From positions 10,886,463 to 10,950,462 of the forward strand of contig CM072895.1 of the NCBI GenBank assembly GCA_037013685.1: 64,000 nucleotides of DNA. The letters run 5' to 3'. This DNA comes from Acridotheres tristis. Its lineage: Eukaryota; Chordata; Aves; Passeriformes; Sturnidae. The first letter of the stretch is position 1, and each line of letters opens with the position of its first letter. Of the stretch, positions 14,262-27,628 are shown piece after piece. Position numbers and translations under genes: made by a program. Under the pieces are notes generated by a model that was not told the DNA's origin, made no database searches, and saw only the letters and a program-made list of their open reading frames with translations.

Positions 14262-14325
14262 AGAATGACTTAATCCAAAGGCCATCCAGGCCAATATCCT
14301 GTCTGCAGCAGTTTTTGCCATTAAT
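14262..14325 (+). mobile_element. L3/CR1-like fragment
   Basis: aaaggccatccaggccaata followed by tcctgtctgcagcagttttt matches the same conserved near-terminal segment of old L3/CR1-like LINEs as the fragment near 0.9 kb. Only about 60 bases are recognisable. Confidence 0.45.
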
Positions 14326-17118
14326 ATGGATTAGGCAGACAATACAGTTTACTACAACCTAGTTTTAAAACCACGTTAGTGATAATACTACTGCCTTGTG
14401 TATAAATGGTTATAGAGCACAGAGTGCAGAGAAATAGCATCATCCCTATAGGGCAGGGAGGGAAACTGAGGCAGGGAATATGGAGATTTTTTTCACACAT
14501 ATAAAAAGATATTATATTTACATATATATAAAACTTGATGGAGATTATGTGCAACAAGGAGCTGTCTAGAGCCCCAGAGAGCAGCACCAACCACTCCAGC
14601 CCTTGCATCCCCCCATGTGTCCCTGGCTGGCACCAAAAGAAGGGCCACAAGCCTGGGAAGAGTTAATGGTGGAGGTCTCAAATCCAAGCACTGCAGGTGT
14701 CTGCTTTTAATTCTTTGCTGCTCTTCTCCCAAACAGCCCAAGGATTTCCACCCTCCCTCTTTCTCCTTTACAAATGAGTGTTTAACATAAGAAGAGAGGC
14801 AAAAGGAGCCAGGGCAGCCGGGAGATCTCCTACAGCCCTTTCTAGGCAACCTGAGCAGGCGGGAAAAGGCAGCTGGCTGGAGCCCAGCGAGAGAGCAGGG
14901 ACCATGGGAAGAGTCTTCTCACATCTGGTTAAGTACTGCTGAACCCTCCGACGAGCTGCCTAATTATTACAACACTTCTGCCGAAAAATTAATGTGCTTG
15001 GCCGTCTGCACTGGGGCAGAAAAGGTAGGAAAGCAGCTGTCAGGATGCAGGCAGCAATGGGAGCACCAAGGAAAGAGGTTTGTGGCACAAGAGCACAAGA
15101 GAAGGACGAGGAAGCTCTGCCTGCAGGGACCCTGCTGGAAAAACAGCCTTCTCCCTGCTTCTTTTTGCTGCACAGCCCCCAGGAGAGGACAGTGCCAATA
15201 GAGTTGTTAATCTAGCAAGAACAGCCCTTGCAAAGAGCTCAACAGTGATGACCTGCCAGCAGCCCAAAATACAGATAATCATCCCAAGGACCCAACAGCA
15301 GGGTGAGGAACGAGACCCAGGACACTGAGGTCCCTTCTGCCTGGCCTCTGCTCACTCTTCCTTCTTGCTGAGCTCTCATTTCAGTAACTTCCAAAAAATC
15401 CAATTGTGGCATTTTATGTTTGTAGGTCTCTATATGTGCTGTAGGTACAGTACCACCGAGGCAGCATCATTTATATGGGCATCCATATTCATGTGTCTCT
15501 GCCACAACCAGCTAAAAAAAGCCTGCAGAGTAGACAGCAGGATCCTGCCCCCCCCAAGGTCAGCTGTCTCTGTGTCAGGTTAGTGGGTAAGCCTCTTTCT
15601 GCTACAGCTGTGGTGGGATTAATCTCTTTCCCTAGTCAAAAAGGTGGGCTTATTTCCCAAGAGGTGTCCAAATACACTCAGAGAGCTCGGTAAAAGCAGC
15701 AGCCTCCTGGGTGCCTTTTACCCACAGACATTTGATGAAATTAATGACACAAAAGTAAGTATAAAGGCTAAGACAAATAGAACTGGCAACAACTTGAACC
15801 TTTGGCCTGTCCTTTGAAAGTCTCTGGCAAGTCTCAAATCTTCTTGATCTGCTCACTAAAAGGATGACTGTCCCACAAGTATTTTCCAAGCATTTGTTGG
15901 CAAGTTGTAGGAGGAAAAAGGCATTTCACTGAAGCTGTTAGTACAAAAGCTCAGCTCCAGCCAGGGGCTGGACTCCACTTCAAATTATAATATTTTAAGT
16001 ACCTGAAAATAAATATTTTGTCAGCTGCTGAGAATTAAGAAGTAGCTTCGACCTTTCAGAGAAGGGAACCCTGCAGAGAGAGGCGAGGCTCAGAGAGTTA
16101 GTTGCAAAACAGGCTCTGCCTGAGCCATTCAACCTGTCTAGCACACACACAGCCTTCCCTCCCATACTCCCTGCAAGCTGCCCAGAGTCTCTGGGGCACG
16201 ACAGACTCTCCTGCATCCAGCAGCTCCTTCCCAGCCAAGAAACATGCTGACAAAAGGGACTGAAGCAGCACTTTACTCTAAACTGGGTGCCACAAGTAAA
16301 CTGAGCACCCTCGAGATGGCAACAGCAGAGTCACCAGTCCACTCCTCTGTTGCTCACTGGTGCTGTTGTGTCCTATTGTACCACTCACAGACCTAGGAAT
16401 TTTGTCCACAAGGATTAAAAATATTCACTTTTGTTTTGAAAAATCTGACTGTGACCAAGCACCTGGGTAGATGTACCCATCACTCTGTCACCCCATCACC
16501 TCTCAGACCTCTGAGCCACAGTGAACACTGTTCATACTCCAGCAATGGCAAAAGGAACCCACACAAAGCAGGAGATCTCTGTTTTTCCAGCAGAGCTCAA
16601 GGAGTTAAATCTCTCTCCCTTCCCCCCCATCCTTCTGCCTTTGGCCTTTAGATCAGCCCTGGTTGCCAATGAGGACTCATCGAAACACCACCAGGCTGGG
16701 CCTGTCAGGAAGGAAACCAGCGCGTCCAGAGTTTTGTTGTTCTAAAGACTTTTTTTTAAATTTTATTTTACTGCTCAGGAAGGAAGCCAGAGCTTGCGCT
16801 TCACTCCAAGAATGTTGATTACTCATCCTTCCCTGCATTATTTCTTTTATCTCTCACTTGTATCTACCTTATTCCAAATTTTTACCCCCAATTCTTTCTC
16901 TACCATTCCTAGCCACTGTTTTCAGCTTTCATCCAAGTTTCATTAAAAAAAAAAAATTGGCAACTGTTTCCTCAGAAAAAAAAAAATCTCAGTTGTTATG
17001 TTTACTAAACAAGCCTCCATCCCTCCCCCTACGCGGGGGGAAGCACCACAGTTATGACCACTGCTCTAGGATCTAGGCACTACTAAACATGGCCACAACC
17101 ACCTTCAGCTGGAGAATA

Positions 17119-17206
17119 TCATAATCCCTGCTTTAGAGACAGACGATGAGAAATTACTCTGCTTGTCCAAGGTCAATAGAGTTCACAACATAAGCAGAAC
17201 CTATGC
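17119..17206 (-). mobile_element. MIR-like ancient SINE fragment
   Basis: tcataatccctgctttagag, acgatgagaaattactctgc and ttgtccaaggtcaatagagt follow the order of a reversed MIR core (tatccccattttacagatga, ggaaactgaggcacagag, ttgcccaaggtcacacagc). Heavily diverged. Confidence 0.4.
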
Positions 17207-20200
17207 TCAGGGCTTTGCCCAGGCAGCCCTTCCCTCTTCCTGCTCTACATGGCTGCGAGGATTAGGCACGCTCAGCTCTTCCAGTAACAGTGTCCTTCAT
17301 CTTCAACACCCCCCCCCAGCAGTCAGGCTAGAAACGAGCGACACAAGAATCGGTATGTGACAAGCTGATGACACATTTCCTTAGGTGTAGAAAAATGTGG
17401 GTCCTGGATCACCCAAATATCAGTGAGCCAGCTGAGTACATAGCAGAAAGACTATCAGCAAGTGGTGTCTAACTGCCTTCTCCTTCCAGGCTCTGCAAAA
17501 TCTATCACACCACCCGGGGGTTTCCTTTTCTTTGCCCAGGTGCAGCTAACAACCCAGACACAACTGGCAACACCTGGGAGAACACACACACAGATGTTTC
17601 TCATTGACATCATAACCTTCCCCAGCCTGCACCAGCATGTACCCATGACCCAGGCTGGATGCCCAGGTGGGAGACACAGATTGGGTCCTCACAGTATTCC
17701 CAAAGAGACGACCAAAGGTGGAGGGTTTTTTTTTTTTTGCTTTTTTTTTTTCCTTTCCCCTTTAATTTAAGTTCCTTTCTTCCTTGAGATGAGGCTGATC
17801 TGGACCACACCATACTCTGCTTCCCCAGGCTTCTACACCCACAACATCTCTGTTACATGCAAGTAAGGCCAATTCAAGCTCTCTCTGCCCAGCTCTGACT
17901 TGCTCTAATACAATCCTCCCCTGTTTCTACAGTTAACGCATTGTTTTCATTTTAAGAGGGGAAAATAACGAGATGGTGGGAACATTACTTCTGGCTAATG
18001 GAGACAGAGATCTGCAGACTTTCATAGCTTACTTTTTCCAGTATATCCTAGTCCTGATCCAAATATCATCATACTTATTTCAGTCTTGGACCAAATGTGG
18101 AACTGGACACAACACATTGGCCAAATTAAGACAGAAATAACTTGTAGCATTTTTCTACTTCACACTCTAACACCTCTTGCCGACATTAAATTTCTGGTCT
18201 GCAGATGCCCCGCTTCCCGCACTACTGAATGTCCCAACGCCTTCAACACAGCTTCCCTGAACACATTAGCCCCAAATCTTGAGTGAAGGCAGGCTGCCCA
18301 TCACCTCCCCACTTCCATAATCAAAATAGCTCTTTGAGAGCAACACTTTTGTGCACGAACCTAAATATGCAGAAAGGAAGGAGCAGCACAGACTACAGCA
18401 ACCAGTCCCAAGGAGCAGAGCTGGCAGGAGCAATGCCAGCTGTCCTGTACAGGCTGCATGCTGAGCAAAGTGCAAGTCTGAGGGCAAAGAAGCAGGGTTG
18501 TAAGAGTTTGACTGCCCATTCTCCCCTTCTCTCGTCTAAGGGGCACCTCCTGATGTATGAATCTACTCAGGCTGGCAACTTTTTGATTGTAGTCATTAAG
18601 TTCCTCTGCTCCTTTTTAGCACAGGGTTATCCAGGTCACTGATTGCTCCTTTATCTCCCCATCAGAAAAAAAAGTGTCAGTGGTCAAGCTGCCTCCTCAG
18701 GAAGGCTGAAGACAAGGGCTCAGGAGGTAAAAGCTGCCACCTTGGCAAAGGACTTTGCTAGAGGCTTATTGCCCATCTATAGTGCTGGAAATATGAAGTG
18801 AGGCTGGTTTGCAATCAGAAGAATAAACAAGGGAAGGAAGCGAGCTTTTGCAGCCCCCCTGGATGGTGCTGCTGAGTTTGGATCCCTCTGACCTGCACTG
18901 ATACCCAACTCTCAGGATTTCCACCCATCCACAGCCATCGCGAGATGGCCTCTGCAAGATTCCCCACACTGCAAACAGTGACAAGGAGACAAGGTTCCCT
19001 CTAGCCTGCATGGGCCAAAGGTTGGGCTGGGTGCGGGGCAGCTCTGCTGCAGCACGGCCAGGCCACCCTGATAAGGCTTTCACTCACCCAGCCAGAGGTG
19101 CAGCACCCAGGGTGCCATTCACTCTACTCCTCCCTCACTCACAAACACCCTCGCATCACCTCCTGAACAACATGGGAGCTCGTGTGGGGCCTCCCATAGG
19201 AAATTTTGTGGAGCATCCCCTCGAACAGGACTGACACCAAAAAAGTCTTCAGTATTGAGAGCCAGGTTAGAGAACAAGGCAGATCTGGTACCAGGTCTCT
19301 TCCCATCCCTGCACAACTGCCAAAGCAGGCTCTCTGCAATGAGGGATGATTATCCTATGCCTCTTGATAGCGAGGGATGCTACAGGACGGACAATTGCAC
19401 ATTCTAAATGGCTTTGCAAGTTGTTTCCTAAAGCGTGGGGAAACAATATAAAAATCAGATGAAAAGGTTGGTTGAGTCCTTTTTAATTAAAAATACCTTA
19501 ATTTAAATAACAGTCCCAAAAATCCCAGTAGAAAGAAAGAGGTCCTTCAGGGCAGTGCCCTTTCACTTGTTGCTCTGTTTACAAAACAAATTTATTTTGG
19601 GGAGGCTGTCACAGGGAGCCTTTACCCCAGCTGCTCTTCCCAGTGCTTTCTGGTTTAGTTTTCATACAAGTGCCAGGAAGCATTCACCTGCCTCCCAAAG
19701 AACAAGTCCGTACTTGGAGAGCCAGCTAGCCCAGCAGCTGCAGCTGGATGTGTCCTGCCAGCCTCACCCTGTCCAGGACTGTGGCACTGCACATGTAGAA
19801 AGCCCAGGTAACACTGAAGGATTGCACCTGAGAAAAGCTCAAGTGCAAAAGCTCTTGGGTCCTTCTAAATTGAAAACTTAATGTAGTTACTCTGGTGAGA
19901 TACAGTTCTTAAGAATCAGTGCTGCTGAGGGATACCAAAGACTCCGTTTCCAGCTCTTCCTTTAAGGAATATCCAGAGACATTTGGTGCCTTCCTTCTCC
20001 CACTTGAGAGCAGACCAGGATTCACAAGAAAAAGCATAAAACACATTCTTGCTCTGCAGTTCAGTGCGAAAGCTGCTCTCAGCCTGAAGTTAGCAAAAAA
20101 GGAAGGTTTTAAAGCAATATTGATTAGAAACTATGTCCCAAGTGAGGAAAAATAGGATGGAAGTGTCCCACACCTGAACTCCAAAAGTAGTTCTGCATTC

Positions 20201-21649
20201 AGCAGGACTCCCTCCCCTGTTATCTGCGTTTAGGACAATAAATTTCTCCTTGCTTTGCTCCTCCCTAACATTGTTTTTCCCCCTCTTCTGTTTCTCAGGC
20301 CACTGCTGCAATTCAAGATGCCAGCAAATGGTCAAAGGAGAGAAGAAAGCGATGGCTAAGAAGAACCTCCAGATTATCACAACCACCCTTATGTTTTTAA
20401 AAGAACAAAGATGAAATTCAAAGAGGAATTCGGGGTGACGAATTTGTTCCAAATGTCTGTCACCTGTGAGTTTCTATACTCAGGCCGGCAAAGCCAAGCA
20501 GGCAAACAGTGATGTTGCATGAAACGGGAGAAAGACACATATACAGCTTACACGTATAGACTTACAAATGTGCACATGCCTTTTTTCAGAGGATGCTTTA
20601 CAGGAATCTTATCCTATATTAAATTTCCCAAACAGAAGTTCATTACTTCTGAAGAATTTCAATTGCTCTGCATAGCTGAAAAGTGTCCTCAAAAGTCCCC
20701 AAATATGCTATTCCACCCTGAAGAGAGGGGAAACATTCACAGGCTATCAAGCACACTGACATGATAGAAGACCACCAGTGACATGAATCAGAGGACAAAA
20801 ATCATCACAATTTGCTGTCAACGGCTGCTTTTCTTGGAATGTAGTATTAACAAGAAATAACTTTGTTTCCCACTATGAATTTGCATTAGAAATCCATAAT
20901 AAAAATAAAGCTTAATATTATACAAATGGGTACAGTTCTCTACAGTGCTCCTGATGCAGATTAAGGTTAGACAGATTTTAGATGACAGTTATTTACCTCA
21001 GTCTAGCACCATGTATGCACAAAAAGAATTTATTTTATAGCTGCAGATATTAGCCAGAAAAAGAGATGAGAGGAAATCTTACGGTCTCACGTAAAATATA
21101 ATTATGTCTGTTTTCTATTCCTTGGAAAGCAAACAAAGAGAAAAAAATGAATCTGCTGCTGGCATTTAATGGGACTTGTGTAAATGATATCAAACAAATA
21201 ACAACCAGAAGCGATTCACTAACACCTTCACTTCTATTTTTCTCATTGGGGAATTCCAAAAACATTAAGGCTTTGCTGCCTTGAACGCTTTCAGTCCTAC
21301 AGGGCAGGATTAGGCCCATGCCTGAGTACGCCCCTTTCTTTCAAGACCTTCAAAATATCAAGGAAAGAAAAATAAATCACAGGGGCACTAAAGCTTATTC
21401 TCTCCCTCCTGAAATGTTTGCCCTCCCCTTGCTTCTCCCAATTCCTTATGCAATCACCACCAATCAACCAGGAAACTGTTGCTAACTCTTGAATTTTGCA
21501 AGTTAGCAAGTAAAATAATAAAACAATGTTTTAACTGTCAGAGATCCTGGCTCACAAAGTGCACTTTGGTCATTTCCTTTAATAACTGTAGTTTAGTAGT
21601 AATGATTTATAATAGTTCATAATATTCTACTAACTGTACTACATTAATA

Positions 21650-21790
21650 ATACTAATACTTTGCCCTTGCCTAGCGTCTTCTGTCAGAAGGTATCAAAGC
21701 GGCACGCTCTGCTGTGAGGGAGGTATCACTACTCCCCCATTCGGGATCGGGAAACCGTGACTCCAAGCCATGCCCGAGGTCAGGATTCCC
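21650..21790 (-). mobile_element. MIR-like ancient SINE
   Basis: aatactttgcccttgcctag, cgtcttctgtcagaaggtat and caaagcgg match the reversed 3' part of amniote MIR-like elements (actttgcacttctatagcgc, cttccatctgaggatctcaa). gaggtatcactactccccca, ttcgggatcgggaaaccgtg and catgcccgaggtca match its core. An AT-rich TAATAATACT run precedes it, as is common. Confidence 0.5.
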
Positions 21791-22219
21791 GATCCCCAGC
21801 ACAGCACGGCAGCCGCCAAGTCTGCCTGCACTTCTCCTGTCGCAATCCTCTGACAGCAGTCGAGTCTGATCGATGGGGCTGAAGATTTAATGTGATTCAT
21901 TCCTTCTCGAAAAGCAAGGTTTGGCCAGTGGTTTGGGGGCCGTGGTTTTGATGGGAAATACCGAGCAAGGTGGGGGGGTTTCCCTGCAATTGTACGGTAA
22001 GTACCCTCCTGCCAGCATCCAGGCACACAGGGCAAAAGAGGAGCAATAAATATTTACTGCATCCGTGCCCATCTCTCCAGCAGGAGATGGATAAATATAA
22101 CATTTCGGTGCTGCTCAGCACCCTGAAGACAGTGGTTACACCAGCTCCCAGGGAGTCCAAAAAGGAAGAGAGGGCACGAGGCATCTCTGGCATGGCAGAG
22201 ATGACATGAAGGCTGGCCG

Positions 22220-22620
22220 GATGGCAGCGGCTGCGCGGGGAAACATTTTGGAGGCGAAAACAGCCCCGGCCCTCCCCCTCAAACGATCAATTAAAAGCCA
22301 TCCTTCTGCCGAGAGCGGGCGAGGACAGCAAATGAGAGCTGCGAGGAGCAGCGCCCGGCCGGGCTCTGCATGACAATTGATGGGAAGGGGAGGCCGGGGG
22401 AGGCAGCCCTATCCCTCCTCTCACCATGGTGATTAGGTATTCCGAGTGCGCCAGATAGCCCCAAATAACAGAAAGAGAAATATAAACTGGAGACCGGCAG
22501 ATCCAAGGGAGGCCAGATGGCCCCGCAGCCGGCAGGGGCTGCTCCCATCCAGCCCTTCCCCACTTTTAACTGTTCAAACATTTCTTTATCCCGACAAGAC
22601 AATTAAGCCGAACAGCATGG
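22220..22620. promoter_or_regulatory. Candidate conserved regulatory block
   Basis: A GC-moderate block in an AT-rich intron with homeodomain-like AATTAAAAG and ACAATTGATGG, and no repeat match. It follows the MIR-like relic near 21.7 kb. Appearance only. Confidence 0.25.
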
Positions 22621-25600
22621 AAAGGACTCTCGGTAACAGTTTGCAGAGGGAGAGGGAAGGCTGTTGCCAGAAAAGGAGGTGATTGCTGCGTGCTCCAAGA
22701 CCTCCACGCAGCACACTTTACTCCACAAAGGATAGTGTGTATTTGGTGGAGCAACAGGGATGGATGCATGGCCGTCAGCCCTGCTACTGCCCATCTGCCT
22801 GCCCAGCCCTTCCAAAATTCCACTGTTGCTTCTTCACCCCTACATCATGCAGGGCACTGCAAAACAGAAAGAAACATTCCACTCAATTTATTTCATTATT
22901 GCACAAGCAGAGTGAAGCTTGCCATTTTCCATGATCGTGGCTGATTATGATTAGCAACCAAGCATCACTTCATGTTAGACCCCAGATTTTACCAGCCTTG
23001 GAAGTGGTGCATCCCAGAGGGAAGAGCTGTGAGCAGTGGACATGTAAACATGTGCATTCCCCCTCCAATCCATTGTTCCGCCACAAAAAAAAAAAACAAA
23101 CCTTCTTCCCCCCAGAACATGTACATAGACACACATAGCTCTCTACATAGGTCAAAACACAAATCCCAACACGTCTGAGAGAGTGGGCAACTGCACAGAC
23201 AGCCCTCGATCTGATTTCCGAAGTACCACATTATTCAGGAATTCATGCTGTGGTCATCATAGCCCTGATGTCCATCACCTGAAGTGCAATTTACATTTGA
23301 TCAATAACAAACCAGTTGTTTCAAAGGGAAAACTAACTCTGTGCTAGAGATGATCTTTAAAACCCCAAAGTGGAACAAAGAGCTCATAAATACATCACAC
23401 GATGTCTCCTGCAGAAAAGAAATCAGCTGCGGCAACAAACTATATCCAAGGTGAAATATGATTATCAAAAATAATATTAATCAAAATAATGTTAATATAA
23501 TCACTCATACTACACTCAGCAGACACAAGGGATGAGCAAGGATCCCAGCCTGCTCCCAACCCAATTTCTCATCCCCTGGGCACAGCAGGAGCTGGGCAAG
23601 GGCCACCACCAAGAGCAGGGAATATGAGACTTGGAGAACCAGACTCTGGCCAGAGGATGGAAACTGAATCAGTGGCCAGGATGTAGAGGATCACCTTCAC
23701 ACATTGGTCTGTGCTCCACCACCAGTCACAGACAATACGTGATGGAGACCAAGCAGCAGACAGTAGTGAGAAACCATCTTCTGTAGTCCCAGGGAGGCTG
23801 GGGGCATGGGCTGCCTCACAGAGATAGCAGAGGTCTCTGCTCTGACAAGGTCCAGCTCTTTGTGACGAGGTCCTGGCTTTGGCACCGACCTCTGCCTGTC
23901 ACTTTGTGGGAAAGCAATGCCACAGGAACTGGGTACTATGACTGAAGGACACTGAGACAGATTTTATTAGAAGTAAAAAACAGGAATCTTTTTTTCCCCG
24001 ATTTTAAAATAGGGCTATAGATCTCTCTTGCAGAAAGGAACGTGCCATTTATGTCCACTCCTTCTAGGAATCTCAATTATTGTACGCTTATTAAAGCAAA
24101 CCCATAAAATACATCTTCCAGTGCCTTTAACACATGCTTTACAAGAAGCTCCTAAACTCTAACAAATGGCATTATTTTTCTCAGCACGCACCTGAGGGAA
24201 TGGGTCCATTCAGTACACGGTATGTCTGCTTATCCCTGGAAAGGCTTCACTTTTCCACATGTTCTCTGTATACTCCATTGCTCTGGATGTCCTAAATACT
24301 CACATTTTACAGCAAGAGATGACTTACCTAAATGCAGACATCTCAGCTCAATTTGCTGATTAATAAAGAGAGTAGTCCCACCCAAAAGCACCCTAAAGAT
24401 GTTGTCCCTTTGTGGGATGCAGGGTATGGGTCCAAGCATTATCCTGCTTTAAAAGTAAGGAAAGGTTTATGCAAAGGGCTGAGCAACCTCTACTGCATGA
24501 ACACATCTCTTATGGGGCCAGGTGCTAATCTGGAATACACCAGAACATATCACAAATAATTGTACTGAATTCTGCTCATTTCTTCCACTGGTGAAAGCAG
24601 GCTGAAACTTTCCTCCCATGCCACAGAGGACAAAATAAGCGCTTTCCAAACACTCCTTGACATGCAAATGTCTCACTTTGATCCGTGTTTTCTTGCAAAG
24701 TCTTCCAAGCAAAAACCTATTTTTCAGGGAAATTAAAACTCAGTGATTACCTTTTATTTTTAAAAAATAGAAAAGGGAGGAGAATTTCTCTAGAAAATCA
24801 TCATTTAAGCTATGAGGTGAAACAAGTATTTTAATGGTCTATTTAAAAAATGCTCCTGTGCAGTGGAACAGAAGACTACACAGGACAATCATAGTAATTC
24901 AGCTTGCATGTAACACAAACCCTTTCAGCAATCTGAAAAACACACCAAAACGGTGAAGTTCTGCAAACCTGAAAAGCACCCATAGACATGGGAAGGCGTT
25001 CCTGATCTAATAAAACTTTACAATTTTTCCTTGCAGTTATAGAAAAGCCTAATTACATTTTTACCTTGAAGCTACAGCCACCTACCTGCTCCATAAGAAG
25101 CACAAGTAGGCAGTTTTTACAAAGGGTTATATATAAGTTACACAAGGAATCCATAAAACTTCTCAGACAACAAACCCTCAAAGTACACATTCCTACAGAA
25201 ACTTCAAAAATATATCGCAAATGCTAATGCAAAAGAGAATCACCATTCTATCTGCAAACTGTGATCTCTTGAATTCTTCACTTCAGAAGTTTCTGTTTTC
25301 TGATGGTCAGCATCAAAGACCATTAGGATCCTCTAAAAGCTCCACAACTCGCTCTCAGCCTCCAGCAAACACACCCGTACGTAGGTATGCACACACCAAA
25401 TAAACTCGCTGTCTTAATGGAGCGAAGTTTCCGTGGTGCAGTATCTACACGTGATAGGAATATGATACAGAGCCAACAGACATATTTAGTGTACATCATC
25501 CTGGTAGTTACAGAAAAATTTTAATGTTGGTGAAGTATCAGGGATGTTGCATTTGATCAGCTCTATCGTGCAAAAAAGCATCTTAAAGAAATTCAACATG

Positions 25601-25929
25601 GTAACAAAAAAATACAACAAAACACTTTCCACTTCTGCCCAAGTTTTCCAAGCTGCCTACAAAGTTTTTATTCTGCTTCCTTTCCCTGGCAAGTCCCCTG
25701 CCACGGCACTGGCAGCAGCACTGGCACTTGGTGTCAACCTGCCTGTGTCTGTGCAAAGCCCCGTCTGCTCCCAGAAGGAGCAGACCCGCGTCCGGCACAC
25801 GCTCTTGGCAAAGGCAAGGCACAGCGATGGATGTGGACGCGTCTGTCTGTCCGCAGCTGTGCTCCATGTGGTCTAATTCATTTAACAGATTTACTTCTTT
25901 AAATGTGGTATCTGACAGGATTTTGCCAG

Positions 25930-26420
25930 CAAGATCCATAGCAGCTGATGCGCTCTAAATTCATTTAGCCAGCGGACCCTCTCCTCCGCCGCTATCTCTC
26001 GGAGTACTCTTTCGAGCAAGCTTCATTTTCCCAGCCAGGTTATATCGATAAGGGAAAGAGCATCAACAAAGATGTCTCTAAGCCTTGCCATCTCACCTGC
26101 CTCCCCCATGGGTAATTACACTACCAGCTTCCACATATCCACATGCACTCCCACTTACAGCCACTTTCCCTACAGACCCGAAAGGAGAGAGAGGAGATGC
26201 TGAGCAATGAATGGAGCTTACAGCACAAAAAAGTAGCACGGTCGGGGGTGGATCAGAAGGAGAGGGGGGAGAGACACAAGAGATCACACTGGTACTGCAA
26301 GAAATACACGGCTCCTGCCATCAGTGGGAATTGTCCTACCCTCACAAACGCCGACAATAAAAGACACACTTGCAGCATATTTCAAAACCAAGGAGCGATG
26401 GATTTAAAAGGCAGGTTGAT
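25930..26420. promoter_or_regulatory. Candidate conserved regulatory block
   Basis: Repeat-free, non-coding, of even composition with CpG-containing motifs in otherwise AT-rich DNA (for example near 25.97-26.05 kb, and ATAAAAGACAC near 26.36 kb). It lies about 1.2-1.7 kb downstream of the RNF220 coding exon. Appearance only. Confidence 0.25.
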
Positions 26421-26650
26421 TTTATGATGACTTTTATTGAAAAGGTATGCTGGGTTTAGGCAGATGTCTTTTAGCACCGGTAAGTTAGCACAGTGCCTAA
26501 TTCAAGGAGACAGCCTGAGGAAGCAGCGCCGACAGGGGAGAGAGAGCCACAATGTCTCTATTACTCTCCTCGGTATCATAAAGGGGAGAAGAAAAATCAC
26601 ATCTGAAAGGGTGAGGAAGCAACGGTGCAGCAGGTTTTTGTTTTTTTAAA

Positions 26651-26683
26651 AAGTAATAATAATAACAACAACAGTAATAAAAC
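26651..26683. repeat. (AAT)/(AAC) microsatellite
   Basis: Short decayed run of AAT and AAC units next to a poly-T/poly-A stretch. Confidence 0.8.
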
Positions 26684-27628
26684 TGTTTTCTATTAATGAA
26701 ATTCAACAGAACAAAGGAGCCCACATGAAAAGCAAACCACTCACTCCTTGACTACATGTCTGGGTTTACAGGAGAAGTCTAATCATAAGTTAGCGCTTTT
26801 CCTTGGGGTACCATATTCTGTTTCTCCCAGACCACTCCCCAGGGCAGGTCACCTCCCAGCTCTGCAAACCTGGAAGCCTACCCTTCATGAAGGACAGCTC
26901 TGACCCTCTGTGTAGGCAACTCCACAATGGACAAGGTAATGGGGGAACAGGGAATTACAGTCATGAACAAGTGGGTTCCTTCAGTCCAATCACTGGCCTT
27001 CAAAAGGGCACATCACCTTTCAACGAGCACCAAAATGGGGGAAACAGAGAAAGCACATGATGCAACAGCTTATTCAATTGGAAAGACAATTTGTGTTTGT
27101 CTTAAAGAGGGAGCTCAATGGCCAACAATATTCTTAAGTAAATCAGAGGAAAAGATACTTTTGTCCTAAGCTGAGGCAGGAATCCTGATGGTCGATAATG
27201 CATTTGCTCTAAGAATGGTGTGCATGAAGAAAAGGTCAGAAAGAAACATCTGAAGAAGCACGGGGCACATGCTTGCTGCAAGCTTTGGAAAAGTTCCTGG
27301 CTACACTTTCCAGCTGCATCCCTGTTTACACACATACGTGTACCAGCACCTATGGCTTCACACTGGTGCATGGAAAGCTTTCTGCACGGTCAACTTCACC
27401 TCTCCAGCTATGTGCTAGAAGGTAAATTTCCTTCAAGAGCACCTCAGCTTAAAATCTGTCAATATCCTTTTGGAAGAACGAGGCAATATTGCATGGCTGA
27501 GCTCAGCAGACAGGAAAGGCAGCTTTGCCTCTGCCTCCAGCAAGTCTCACAGCACTCTGGGGCAATCACCTGTCGCATATCTCAACAAGGCACAACTAAA
27601 GAACTACCAAGTCAACAGAGGTACTTAC

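Larger units (their letters stand above)
1..27628 (-). other. RNF220: RNF220 intron 2 (partial), no exon recognised
   Basis: This is the 5' part of the intron after RNF220 exon 2. I looked on the minus strand for the following exon (which should continue from Cys209 with Lys-rich, then CPIC-type sequence) and did not find it. All open frames here are short, mostly lack any family resemblance and overlap other frames. The stretch contains CR1 tails (about 3.1-3.3, 5.4-5.6 and 13.4-13.5 kb), older repeat relics (about 0.9, 14.3, 17.1 and 21.7 kb), homopolymer runs and several non-repetitive blocks that look like conserved regulatory DNA (about 9.7-10.1, 22.2-22.6 and 25.9-26.4 kb). Apart from these I see nothing specific. 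Confidence 0.8.
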
